Positions 43,200-51,117 of a stretch of DNA of 64,000 bases are shown here, in pieces; the first letter of the stretch is position 1, and each line of letters begins with the position of its first letter. The notes under the pieces are model-generated. The model worked only from the letters and a program-made list of their open reading frames with translations. It was not told the DNA's origin and did not search any database. The position numbers and the translations under genes were made by a program. Origin of the DNA: Haloprofundus halophilus (GTDB lineage Archaea; Halobacteriota; Halobacteria; Halobacteriales; Haloferacaceae); NCBI RefSeq assembly GCF_003439925.1, contig NZ_QQRR01000001.1, positions 992,001 to 1,056,000 of the forward strand, read 5' to 3'.

Positions 43200-44087
43200 C
43201 TACTCGCGGTGCGGTACCGAAGGCGAAGCGCCGTCCGCTACGAGCGCGGCCGAGTCGTCGTCGAGCAGTCGTGCGCCCGAGGGGTGGCTCTGACAGACCG
43301 CCGGGTCGTAGCCCGCCTCCGAGAGCCCCGTTCCGAGCGCGAACACCGAGTCGCCGAGCATCGCCATCGACGCCTCGCCGTCGACGGCGTTCACGTCGCG
43401 TATCGCCTCCTCGACGCGGTCGGTGAGCAGTCCGGCTTCCCGGGCGAAGCGACGCGACGCGAACATGAACCGGTCGAGCGTCGGCCGCTCGACGAGACTC
43501 GACAGCGCGCGACTCCCGGCCTCCGAGAGCCGGGTGGTGTCGCCCGAGAGCACGTCCTCGGTGGAGAGCTCGCCGAACGTGACGTACTCGACGCGGGTCT
43601 GGGCGGGTATCCCGTCCAGCAGTCCCTCGCCGGGTGCGCCGGGTTCGAGGCGAATCGGCACGCCGCCGTGCGCCTGTGCGACGACGTCGCCGAGACCGGT
43701 TCCCGACTGTACATCCGCGCCGTGGGCGAGCGTGACGAGTTCGTTCTCCGAGAGCGCCCGGTCGAAGACGCCGTTGGCCGCCAGCGCCGTCCCGAGCGCC
43801 ATCGCGCCCGAGACGCCGAAGCCCGCGCCCAACGGTAGCGACGTGTCGGCTTCGACGGCCGCCGTCACCGAGAGGGCGTCGAGAACGCGTTCGACCGGGT
43901 CGACGTCGATCGCGTCGCCGCCGAGCGTCACCGTCGTCGTCGTCGCCGGTCGGACGCGGACGGTGACGCCCTCGGAGAGCGTTACGCCCGCTCCGCGGGA
44001 CCCGGCGACTCTCGGGTCGTCGTCGGGGTGGGCGCTGAAGAATCCGGTCACGTGGCCCGGAACGAACGCTACTACCTCGTCGGCCAT
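43200..44087 (-). CDS. Pantoate kinase (GHMP family)
   Basis: A 295-residue GHMP kinase that phosphorylates pantoate in archaeal CoA synthesis. It has the N-terminal V-P-G-H-V-T-G-F, the ATP-binding P-L-G-A-G-F-G-V-S-G-A-M-A-L-G-T-A motif (about 85-101), and a C-terminal G-x-G-L-S-E-A-G motif. It is upstream of phosphopantothenate synthetase; these two steps are sequential. Beta-alanine for the next step would come from MfnA at 18.7 kb. Confidence 0.93.
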   Translation of the reverse strand: MADEVVAFVPGHVTGFFSAHPDDDPRVAGSRGAGVTLSEGVTVRVRPATTTTVTLGGDAIDVDPVERVLDALSVTAAVEADTSLPLGAGFGVSGAMALGTALAANGVFDRALSENELVTLAHGADVQSGTGLGDVVAQAHGGVPIRLEPGAPGEGLLDGIPAQTRVEYVTFGELSTEDVLSGDTTRLSEAGSRALSSLVERPTLDRFMFASRRFAREAGLLTDRVEEAIRDVNAVDGEASMAMLGDSVFALGTGLSEAGYDPAVCQSHPSGARLLDDDSAALVADGASPSVPHRE

Positions 44088-44352
44088 ACTCGGTCATCCC
44101 CCCGCCGCAGGTTTAACAGTTACAATCCCGACCGGCCGTCGCTCCGGCCGTTCGCGTCGATAAATGGCGCATTTCCGTTCGGTAGTGTGCTACATCTACT
44201 CGGATCGAAACCGCCGCAGATCGGGGGCTGAGCGAGTCTGTCGGCGGTCGAGCGGACTGAACGCGGGAAACGGTCGCGCCGCTTTTTACGCAATCACGTC
44301 GTCGTCGATGATGCGACCAGCGGGTCGCAGACAACTGACGGAGGACCCACCG

Positions 44353-44595
44353 ATGGCAACTAACATCACCGAAGACGACGAGGGAAAGAAGGTCGTCGCC
44401 GACGACGGCGACACCGTAGGCATCGTTGCCGATGTTGAACACGGAACCGCGTACGTCGAACCGGACCCCGGACTCACCGAGAAGCTCAAATCGAAGCTCG
44501 GTTGGGGTGAGAGGGACGAGGACACGTACCCGCTCCAGGAGGAAGCCGTCGAAGCGGTCACCGACGACGAAATCAGACTTCGTCGGGACGTGTGA
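44353..44595 (+). CDS. PRC-barrel domain protein
   Basis: An 80-residue PRC-barrel protein: D-E-G-K-K-V-V-A-D-D-G-D-T-V-G-I-V-A-D-V is the fold's first hairpin and V-T-D-D-E-I-R-L-R the last strand. An internal K-S-K-L-G-W-G segment is seen in a haloarchaeal subgroup. The ATG at 44353 (M-A-T-N-I-T) is chosen; upstream in-frame residues are basic and unlike the family. A T-rich TATA-like ctttttac at 44282 implies a short leader. It resembles the protein at 23313 in fold but not closely in sequence. Confidence 0.78.
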   Translation: MATNITEDDEGKKVVADDGDTVGIVADVEHGTAYVEPDPGLTEKLKSKLGWGERDEDTYPLQEEAVEAVTDDEIRLRRDV

Positions 44596-44804
44596 CGCTC
44601 GGCGCGTCTGTCACGCCGTCCGCAACCTAACTCGCCGGACGGTCGGCTAGCCAGACATGCATCACTCCCGGACGCACCGGCGTTTCGCGTCCAGTCCGTC
44701 GGTTTTCACGGGAAACGAGTCGGCGGTGACGCCGGCGGTCGCACGCGACCGCCTCTATCGATTCTGCGCGTCGAAGACGACCGCCCAGCGCCGCTGCTGC
44801 GGCG

Positions 44805-44854
44805 TCAGCGTTGCTGTTCTGCGACGTTGCGTTGTCAACGTTGCTGTTCTGCGA
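44805..44854. repeat. Two 20-bp direct repeats 30 bp apart at a gene 3' end
   Basis: tcagcgttgctgttctgcga (44805-44824) and tcaacgttgctgttctgcga (44835-44854) differ at one base. The second copy contains the stop codon and last codons of the minus-strand gene; the first lies just beyond the stop. It looks like a small duplication of the gene end. The rest of 44596-44804 shows no gene. Confidence 0.55.
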
Positions 44855-45398
44855 ACGCGACGCGCGCGTTCGGATGCTGGTCGGCGTCTTCGGCGAGGAC
44901 GCCCTCGTCGCGGAGCGCCTGTATCTGGGCCTTCGTCTCTGTCGGGTTGAGTTCGCCGAGGACCGCCGTCGCACCGAGGAGGAGACTCCGCGGGACGCCG
45001 GTCCCCGCGCCGCCCACGTCGAACGCGTCGGTGCTGTCTCCGACGTCGTCGAGGATGACTTCGAGATATCGCCTCACGTCGCTTTCTCCCCGGAGGTCCT
45101 CGTGCCAGCGCTCGGGGTACGTACTCACTCGGCCGTCGCCGACCGCGTACAGCGCGTCGTCGTCGACCCACGAGGTGGCGTCCGTCCGCCGTTCCTCGAT
45201 TGCGGACGGAACGCTCCCGGCGTCGATTCGCGCGCCGTCCGCCTCCAGTCCCTCGGCGTACGTCACGACGCGCGACGGGTCGACACCGAGACGGTCGCTC
45301 CGCTCGTGTCGCTCGATGAGTGCGACGAGGTCCGTGACCAGCAGCGTCCGTCCGCGGTCGCCCGCTTCTTCGAGTACGTTTTCGTTGAGTCCGGGCAT
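44835..45398 (-). CDS. Hypothetical protein
   Basis: A 187-residue soluble acidic protein that I do not recognise. It begins M-P-G-L-N-E-N-V-L-E-E-A and has T-L-L-V-T-D-L-V-A-L-I-E-R-H, V-D-D-D-A-L-Y-A-V-G-D-G-R-V-S-T-Y and G-G-A-G-T-G-V-P near the end. Several Asp-rich loops are typical of haloarchaeal proteins. There are no membrane segments. The ATG at 45398 is 25-35 nt from a TATA-like cttattcg on the minus strand, which supports expression. Neighbours give no functional clue. Confidence 0.65.
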   Translation of the reverse strand: MPGLNENVLEEAGDRGRTLLVTDLVALIERHERSDRLGVDPSRVVTYAEGLEADGARIDAGSVPSAIEERRTDATSWVDDDALYAVGDGRVSTYPERWHEDLRGESDVRRYLEVILDDVGDSTDAFDVGGAGTGVPRSLLLGATAVLGELNPTETKAQIQALRDEGVLAEDADQHPNARVAFAEQQR

Positions 45399-45539
45399 CG
45401 AACCGAGTTTGGGAGTGAACGCGAATAAGTCGCTTGGCCGCCTCAACTATCTGTCAGTATCGTCGACACGGAAGCGGATTCGTCGCTGTCGGGCCTTCGA
45501 GTGACGCAAAAGATGAGCGGTCGTCGGTTCGGTCGTCGC

Positions 45540-46844
45540 CTACGGCGACAGTCGCTGCCTGTCACGCGGGAACAGAACCGCTTCGCGGATGTTCTCCAGC
45601 CCGAGCATCGTCATGATGAGACGCTCGCCGCCGAGGCCGAAGCCCGCGTGCGGGGGCATCCCGTACTTGAACATCTTCGTGTAGTAGTCGAACGACTCGG
45701 GGTCGAGCCCCTGCTGTTCGAAGCCGGCGACGAGTTCGTCGTAGCGGTGTTCGCGCTGCCCGCCGGAGACGAGTTCCATGTTCGGGTGCATCATGTCGAA
45801 CCCGGTCGAGAGCGTCTCGTCGTCGTCGTGGTCCTTGATGTAGAACGGCTTGATCTCGCTGGGCCAGTCGGTGATGAAGTAGTGTTCACCCACGTCGTCG
45901 CCGAGCGCCTTCTCGCCCTCGGTCGGCAGGTCGTCGCCCCAGACGAGATGCTCGTCGAGTTCGCCCGACGCGTTGATGCGCTCGATGGCCTCCTCGTAGG
46001 TGAGCCGCGGGAACTCGCCGGCGGGGGCCTCGAACTCGTCTTCGAGTCCGAGCGCTTCGAGCTGACGCTGACAGTTCTCCTCGACCGCTTCGTACGCCGC
46101 CTTGACGACGGCTTCGCAGACGTCCATCGCCTCGGTGTGGTCGATGAAGGCCGACTCGAAGTCGATGGAGGTCGCCTCGTTGAGGTGACGCGGCGTGTTG
46201 TGCTCCTCGGCGCGGAAGATGGGGCCGACCTCGAAGACGCGCTCCAGACCGGAGCCGACCATGAGCTGCTTGAACAGCTGCGGCGACTGGTTCATGAACG
46301 CCTCTCGGCCGAAGTAGGTGATGGGGAACAGTTCGGTTCCGCCCTCGGTGCCCGTGGCGACGATCTTCGGCGTGTTGATCTCGGTCGCGCGCAGGTCGCG
46401 GAACCGCTCGCGGACGGCGCGCTGTACCTCGGCGCGAATCTCGAAGATGGCCTTCACCTCGTCCTTGCGGAGGTCGAGCGTCCGGTTGTCGAGGCGCGTC
46501 GGCAGTTCGGCGTCGACCTTGCCGGAGGGGTCGAGCGGCAGTTGCGGGTCCGCCTCGGCGACGACGTCGAGGCTCTCGGGGACGACTTCGACGCCCGTCG
46601 GCGCGCGCGGCTCCTCGCCGACGTCGCCGGTCACCGAGATGACGCTCTCGCGGTGGACGCCGAGGCCGGTCTCGACGAGTTCCTCGTCCATCTCGTCTTT
46701 CTCGAACTTGACCTGAATCTTCCCGGTGGTGTCCCGCAGGATGAGGAATGCGATGCCGCCGAGGTCACGAACCTCGTGGACCCAACCGGCGAGCGTCACC
46801 GTCTCGCCGGGTTCGGCGTCAGCTGCGTACGTTCGGTTGTGCAT
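45540..46844 (-). CDS. aspS: Aspartyl-tRNA synthetase, non-discriminating type
   Basis: A 434-residue archaeal class IIb AspRS. It has an N-terminal OB anticodon domain (1-105), motif 2 [11 protein letters not shown] and motif 3 G-F-G-L-G-G-E-R-L. Two specificity residues can be read: His23 in A-G-W-V-H-E-V and Pro82 in R-A-P-T-G. Discriminating archaeal AspRS has Trp and Lys there; His and Pro mark enzymes that also charge tRNA-Asn with Asp. That product would need the GatCAB amidotransferase, whose GatB is at 58619. It is divergent from an Lrp-type regulator. Confidence 0.94.
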   Translation of the reverse strand: MHNRTYAADAEPGETVTLAGWVHEVRDLGGIAFLILRDTTGKIQVKFEKDEMDEELVETGLGVHRESVISVTGDVGEEPRAPTGVEVVPESLDVVAEADPQLPLDPSGKVDAELPTRLDNRTLDLRKDEVKAIFEIRAEVQRAVRERFRDLRATEINTPKIVATGTEGGTELFPITYFGREAFMNQSPQLFKQLMVGSGLERVFEVGPIFRAEEHNTPRHLNEATSIDFESAFIDHTEAMDVCEAVVKAAYEAVEENCQRQLEALGLEDEFEAPAGEFPRLTYEEAIERINASGELDEHLVWGDDLPTEGEKALGDDVGEHYFITDWPSEIKPFYIKDHDDDETLSTGFDMMHPNMELVSGGQREHRYDELVAGFEQQGLDPESFDYYTKMFKYGMPPHAGFGLGGERLIMTMLGLENIREAVLFPRDRQRLSP

Positions 46845-46975
46845 GTCTACGCGTTCCGCGTCGGGAGGTTAAAAACGACCGATTCCGCCCGGAGCGCGCG
46901 ACGGGTCGCCAGTCACCGTGTCTCACGCACCGGCCGGAACAAAACACATTTGCACCTGTCGGTAACCTCTCTGGT

Positions 46976-47446
46976 ATGTCGCGGGAACTCGACGACCTCG
47001 ACCGCTACATCATCTACGCGCTTCAGGGCGACGCCCGCGGGACGACCGCCCGAGAGATCGCCGAGATGAAGGGGGTCTCCGCCAGCACCGTACGCAACCG
47101 AATCCGCCGACTCGAAGAGGGAGAGATCGTTCGGGGGAGCCACCTCGACATCGACTTCGAGGCCGCCGGGTACCAACTGTACACGCTCATTCTCTGTACC
47201 GCCCCGATTCCGAAGCGCGAGCAACTCGCGCGCGAAGCGTGCGACGTCGACGGCGTCGTCTCGGTCCGCGAGATAATGACCGGCGACGAGAACGTCCACA
47301 TCACCGTCGTCGGCGAGGACAGCGACGACCTGAGCCGAATCGGTCGCGACCTGAGTTCGCTCGGCTTCGAGATCGTCGAAGAGGAACTCATCCGCAACGA
47401 GTACACCTGCCCGTACACGCCGTTCAACGAAACTACGGACGAGTAG
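46976..47446 (+). CDS. Lrp/AsnC-family transcriptional regulator
   Basis: A 156-residue regulator: an N-terminal helix-turn-helix (D-L-D-R-Y-I-I-Y-A-L-Q-G-D-A-R through V-S-A-S-T-V-R-N-R-I-R-R-L) and a C-terminal RAM-like effector domain with V-S-V-R-E-I-M-T-G-D-E-N-V-H. The ATG at 46976 starts at the family-typical position; upstream residues are not protein-like. It is divergent from aspS across a 131-bp shared promoter region. It is followed by the 20-bp tandem array. Confidence 0.9.
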   Translation: MSRELDDLDRYIIYALQGDARGTTAREIAEMKGVSASTVRNRIRRLEEGEIVRGSHLDIDFEAAGYQLYTLILCTAPIPKREQLAREACDVDGVVSVREIMTGDENVHITVVGEDSDDLSRIGRDLSSLGFEIVEEELIRNEYTCPYTPFNETTDE

Positions 47447-47562
47447 TCGCGTTCTTCGGTTCGGTATGCCTCTCCGCGGAGCGACGGCTCCGGCGCTTCG
47501 ATCCGCCGCCTCTCGGAGTGCCGCCGGATGCGCTCGCCGACGTCGCGACGAGAGACGGTTGC
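47447..47562. other. Start of the gap between lrp and the antiporter
   Basis: GC-rich non-coding sequence between the regulator stop and the tandem array. The whole gap runs to 47994 (548 bp). It also contains the array (47563-47697), an AT-rich promoter-like stretch (about 47728-47780) and a doubtful short reading frame (47836-47994). Confidence 0.5.
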
Positions 47563-47697
47563 GGACGCGTTCACGTCTTTACGGACGCGTTCACGTCTTT
47601 ACGGACGCGTTCACGTCTTTACGGACGCGTTCACGTCTTTACGGACGCGTTCACGTCTTTACGGACGCGTTCACGTCTTTACGGACGCGTTCACGTT
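47563..47697 (+). repeat. 20-bp tandem array, six full copies plus one partial
   Basis: The unit ggacgcgttcacgtctttac repeats head to tail six times without a mismatch, then a seventh copy breaks off after 15 bases. There are no spacers, so it is not CRISPR. The 20-bp period is not divisible by three, so it is not a coding repeat, although no stop codon occurs in any plus frame. Each unit has an imperfect dyad (gacg-cgttca-cgtc) and a TATA-like tcttta. It lies between the Lrp gene and the CPA2 antiporter. Confidence 0.95.
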
Positions 47698-47835
47698 TCG
47701 ACGACCGACAGACCGAACGATGCGTCGCTTAGATTGGAGTATCTTCAATTGTGTAATAAATACTATAACGAATAGTAGATGCGAAATCAGCAAAATATCG
47801 CCTTCTTTATGCCGTTTCAGGAGCAAGAACCGGAT

Positions 47836-47994
47836 ATGAGAGTTCCCGCACGGCAGTCGAGCGACGAAACGTCGAAGGTGGGCGGACGGGCGCGGATTCA
47901 CCTGGCCGAAGGTCAGTGCCGAGGCCCGGGTCGTCTCGGGCCGCGCCGGGTTCCGCACGCGGACGCGGAGAACCGCGTCTCGGAGGTGAACTGA
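47836..47994 (+). CDS. Doubtful 52-codon ORF abutting the antiporter gene
   Basis: An ATG at 47836 lies about 24 nt after a TATA-like ttctttatg and opens a 52-codon frame whose TGA directly abuts the antiporter GTG at 47995. The protein is rich in Arg and short of Asp/Glu, unlike this proteome, and has no known domain. It may instead be a 5' leader of the antiporter mRNA. Confidence 0.2.
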   Translation: MRVPARQSSDETSKVGGRARIHLAEGQCRGPGRLGPRRVPHADAENRVSEVN

Positions 47995-49239
47995 GTGGTC
48001 GAAGCGTCCGAGATCAACATCCTCGGCCTCCTGTTGGTTCTGGCCGTCGCGTGGGTGTTCGGTGCGCTCGCGGAGCGGTTCGGCTATCCCGCGATGATGG
48101 GTGAGCTGTCGGCGGGGCTCCTCTTCGGTCCGCCGATACTGGGGATCATCCAACCCTCGGAGGTGTTGGCGGTGCTGTCGGAACTCGGCGTCTTCCTCCT
48201 GATGGTGTACGTCGGCACCGAAGTCGACCTCCACAAACTGTTCGAGCTCGGGCCGCAGGCGCTTCTCATCGCCGTCGGCGGTTTCGTCATCCCGTTCGGC
48301 CTCGGCTACGCGGCCGGCGTCGTCCTCGGGGTGTCGGTGGGAGCGGCGCTGTTTCTCGGACTGGCGATGGCGGCGACCTCGCTGGCGACGAAGTCGCGCA
48401 TCCTCTCCGACCTCGACCTGCTCGACACCCGCATCGCGGGGGTGCTTCTGGGCGGCGCACTCGTCTCCGACGTGGGCGTGCTCGTCGCGTTCGCGGGCAT
48501 CATCGGCTTCGTCGAGGCCGGGTCGGTCGACCCGCTGAGCATCGCCGTCATCCTCGGCAAGGCGCTGGCGTTCTTCGCCGTGACGCTGTTCATCGGCGAC
48601 CGCTTCCTCCCGCCGATGTGGACGAAACTCGAAGCGCTCCGCGAGCAGTACGGCTTCGTCGACAAGACGACGGCGTTCACGTTCGCGCTACTCGTCGCGC
48701 TGGTGTTCGCCGAACTCGCCGCGCTGGCGGGCCTCCACATGATCATCGGCGGCTTCATGGCCGGGATGTTCCTCCGGCAGGCCGACATCACGCCGGGGCT
48801 GTACGAGCACATGGAGAACGTCATCTACGACCTCGCTATCGGCTTCTTCGCGCCCATCTTCTTCGTCACCGTCGCCTTCGAGTTGACGTTCGACGTGTTC
48901 ACGCAGAACCTCGGACTGCTCGTGCTGCTGGTCGCCATCGCGTTCGTCGGGAAGATCGTGGGCTCGTGGCTGTTCTCGCTGCCGACGAAGCTCACCTCCC
49001 GCGAGGGGCTGGTCATCGGCTTCGGGATGAACGGCCGCGGCACCGTCGAGATAATCATCGCCTCCATCGGCCTGTCGGCGGGCATCATCGACCAGCAGAT
49101 GTTCTCCATCCTCGTCTTCATCGCCATCTTCACGACGGCGCTCGTTCCCGTGACGATGACGTGGGGCGTCAAACTCCTGGAGTCGGCGGGCGAACTCGTC
49201 CGACTCGACGAGGACGAGACGGCCAGCACGGCGGACTGA
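47995..49239 (+). CDS. CPA2-family cation:proton antiporter
   Basis: A 414-residue membrane protein with about 12 helices. It shows the CPA2 (KefB/NapA-like) pattern: F-G-Y-P-A-M-M-G-E-L-S-A-G-L-L-F-G-P-P in helix 2, A-M-A-A-T-S-L-A-T-K, G-G-F-M-A-G-M-F-L and G-F-G-M-N-G-R-G-T-V-E near the end. It exchanges Na+ or K+ for protons; no RCK/TrkA-N domain is attached. The start is GTG at 47995, since the next ATG would remove helix 1. The upstream region holds the 20-bp array and an AT-rich promoter. Confidence 0.9.
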   Translation: MVEASEINILGLLLVLAVAWVFGALAERFGYPAMMGELSAGLLFGPPILGIIQPSEVLAVLSELGVFLLMVYVGTEVDLHKLFELGPQALLIAVGGFVIPFGLGYAAGVVLGVSVGAALFLGLAMAATSLATKSRILSDLDLLDTRIAGVLLGGALVSDVGVLVAFAGIIGFVEAGSVDPLSIAVILGKALAFFAVTLFIGDRFLPPMWTKLEALREQYGFVDKTTAFTFALLVALVFAELAALAGLHMIIGGFMAGMFLRQADITPGLYEHMENVIYDLAIGFFAPIFFVTVAFELTFDVFTQNLGLLVLLVAIAFVGKIVGSWLFSLPTKLTSREGLVIGFGMNGRGTVEIIIASIGLSAGIIDQQMFSILVFIAIFTTALVPVTMTWGVKLLESAGELVRLDEDETASTAD

Positions 49240-49293
49240 CCGCTCTCGCCGACCGGAGAGCGAACCGAACCGAACCGAATCCGCGGAGAAGAG

Positions 49294-50004
49294 CTACTCG
49301 GCGTGGGCGTCCTTGACGCCCTCGACGGTCTCGCGGACCGCGTCGACGCCCTCGTCGTGCAACAGGTCGCCGACGACGATAACGTCCGCGTGCTGTCCCA
49401 TCTCGTAGGCGGCGTCGTAGCTGCGGATGCCGCCGCCGTAGAATAGCGTCGAGTCGTCGAGCGCGTCCTGCGCGGCCTGCACCTTCTCGGTGTCGCCGTA
49501 CATGCCGGAGTACTCGACGTAGACGATGTCCTGGCCGAACATCTTCTCGGCGACGGCGGCCCACGCGGCCACGTCGTCGACGGTCTGGTCACAGTCGGCG
49601 TCGGTGAGTTGCGCGACGGAAGCCTCCGGATTGAGGACGATGTACGCCTCGGTGTGCGTGCGCTCCCAGTCGAGGCCGTTCTCGATGCGGACCCACTCCT
49701 TGTGCGCGCCGGTGACCCAGAAGGAGTCGCCGGCGTTGAACACCGTCGGGATGAGGTAGCCGTCGAGGGCGTCGTCGTCGACGACGACGCCGGGGTTCGA
49801 CGGTTCCTGGTACAGCGGCACGTCGTACTCGGCGCAGGCGTCGACGACGCGCTGCATCTTCTCGGTCGTGATGTCGAGCGTGCCGCCGATTTCGATGGCG
49901 TCGGTGCCGGTCTCGCAGGCGTCGGCGAACGTCTCGCCGTCGACGAGCGGTTTGTCGGGATCGATTTTGAGGATGTGGTCCCACGATTCCCACGGCAGAG
50001 TCAT
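49294..50004 (-). CDS. Geranylgeranylglyceryl phosphate synthase
   Basis: A 236-residue TIM-barrel prenyltransferase (phosphoglycerol geranylgeranyltransferase). It makes the first ether bond of archaeal lipids from sn-glycerol-1-phosphate and geranylgeranyl diphosphate. Recognised blocks are I-L-K-I-D-P-D-K near the N-terminus, [19 protein letters not shown] and L-F-Y-G-G-G-I-R-S with V-V-G-D-L-L. The short group I haloarchaeal form is the best match. It stands alone between the convergent antiporter and an AT-rich nuclease gene. Confidence 0.93.
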   Translation of the reverse strand: MTLPWESWDHILKIDPDKPLVDGETFADACETGTDAIEIGGTLDITTEKMQRVVDACAEYDVPLYQEPSNPGVVVDDDALDGYLIPTVFNAGDSFWVTGAHKEWVRIENGLDWERTHTEAYIVLNPEASVAQLTDADCDQTVDDVAAWAAVAEKMFGQDIVYVEYSGMYGDTEKVQAAQDALDDSTLFYGGGIRSYDAAYEMGQHADVIVVGDLLHDEGVDAVRETVEGVKDAHAE

Positions 50005-50052
50005 TGGACTGTGTACTCCGGGGAGTCGTTAAAAAGAGTGCGGAACGAATGG

Positions 50053-51063
50053 CTACAATTCGGCGTCGAAGCCGTGAAGTGCACGATGTTCTCGGAGATA
50101 GATCTTAGCAGGGTGGTATCTTTCATCGGGAGGGAGTATGAGTTTCGTTCCCTCAAGCGAAGAGAATTCTGCAAATCCAGCTACCTGAGGTCGATGTTTA
50201 ACTAACAGCGTAAGATCATCTCGAAGACCCAACCAACCATTGTCAAAGGCCCAGTGGTGAAGTTTGCAGAGCGAAAGTCCATTCCTGAAGTCGTCTTGTC
50301 CGTTCTCACTTCGAGGGTAGATGTGGGCGGCCTCCACTTCAGGGCGGCCACTTGGAGTCATCCGGTTGGCTCCACAAACTGCACATTTGTATTCGTATAG
50401 CTCCTTTATACCACTACGAAAGGCTGCAGATCGTGCCTTCCGGGTTGTAGTCTTCTCTTGCCGTTCCGGCTCGGTAAGTTCAGGGGTTCGTTTGACCTTT
50501 TCGTGTAGTTCACTATCTGCTTTCTCGAATGTATCTGGACGAACGTCTTTGACTCCATAACCGAGAAACGAGCGGACGCTTCCGTACTTCTCTCTAATGT
50601 TTCTCAGACCACGGTCGTTGAGTCGCATGAAATTCTGAGGATGTCCTCTACTGTGTCCAGCGTGCTCGTGGTGTACCTCAGTACTATCAATCTGGACCGC
50701 TACAACATCTGTGAGATAAATAACGTGTGGCCAGAGTTCGTCGTCATCCCGAAGCCCAATTTGGTAATCTGTCCAAAGCTCGGCTGCCAACTCTCGATTT
50801 TCTTCGGTACCGATGACGCGTCCTGCCAACGTATATCGCTTTGCTCCGGTGTAGAACAGTAGAATATCTCCTCTAGCCATTTGATCTGTATACTTTTTGC
50901 CACCGGGCGAAACGCCCCAGACAGAGACGCTGTCCCCGAAGTCCTTGCTCGTGTATTGTTTGTAGACCGCTGCGGGAACACCACCAACAACGGTTTCTTG
51001 AAGATGATCTGCGGCGTTTTGATTGCTACAAGGGGCTAGAAAGACATTACCGACAGCGGACAT
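50053..51063 (-). CDS. EVE-HNH endonuclease, candidate modification-dependent (type IV) restriction enzyme
   Basis: A 336-residue protein. Residues about 45-150 resemble an EVE/PUA-like base-reader domain (V-S-V-W-G-V, M-A-R-G-D-I-L-L-F-Y, then a stretch ending L-W-P-H-V-I-Y-L). Residues about 230-290 are an HNH nuclease: C-A-V-C-G-A-N-R, V-E-A-A-H-I-Y-P-R-S and G-L-S-L-C-K-L-H-H-W-A-F-D. EVE-HNH proteins in bacteria cut DNA with modified cytosines. The gene and its flanks are clearly AT-richer than the neighbours and use non-preferred codons, a sign of horizontal transfer. No methylase or helicase is adjacent. Confidence 0.78.
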   Translation of the reverse strand: MSAVGNVFLAPCSNQNAADHLQETVVGGVPAAVYKQYTSKDFGDSVSVWGVSPGGKKYTDQMARGDILLFYTGAKRYTLAGRVIGTEENRELAAELWTDYQIGLRDDDELWPHVIYLTDVVAVQIDSTEVHHEHAGHSRGHPQNFMRLNDRGLRNIREKYGSVRSFLGYGVKDVRPDTFEKADSELHEKVKRTPELTEPERQEKTTTRKARSAAFRSGIKELYEYKCAVCGANRMTPSGRPEVEAAHIYPRSENGQDDFRNGLSLCKLHHWAFDNGWLGLRDDLTLLVKHRPQVAGFAEFSSLEGTKLILPPDERYHPAKIYLREHRALHGFDAEL

Positions 51064-51117
51064 ATCTTTAGAGAGTTATTGCTATCTGATCACTCTTTCT
51101 AAAGGAAATATTAGACT

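Noticed and set aside
44596-44804. Gene in the gap after the second PRC-barrel protein
   Set aside because: Open frames there are Arg/Cys/Ser-rich on both strands, with no promoter or family signature.
47563-47697. Tandem array considered as CRISPR or as a coding repeat
   Set aside because: There are no spacers between repeats, so it is not CRISPR. The 20-bp period changes frame each copy and all plus frames are open only because the unit has no stop.
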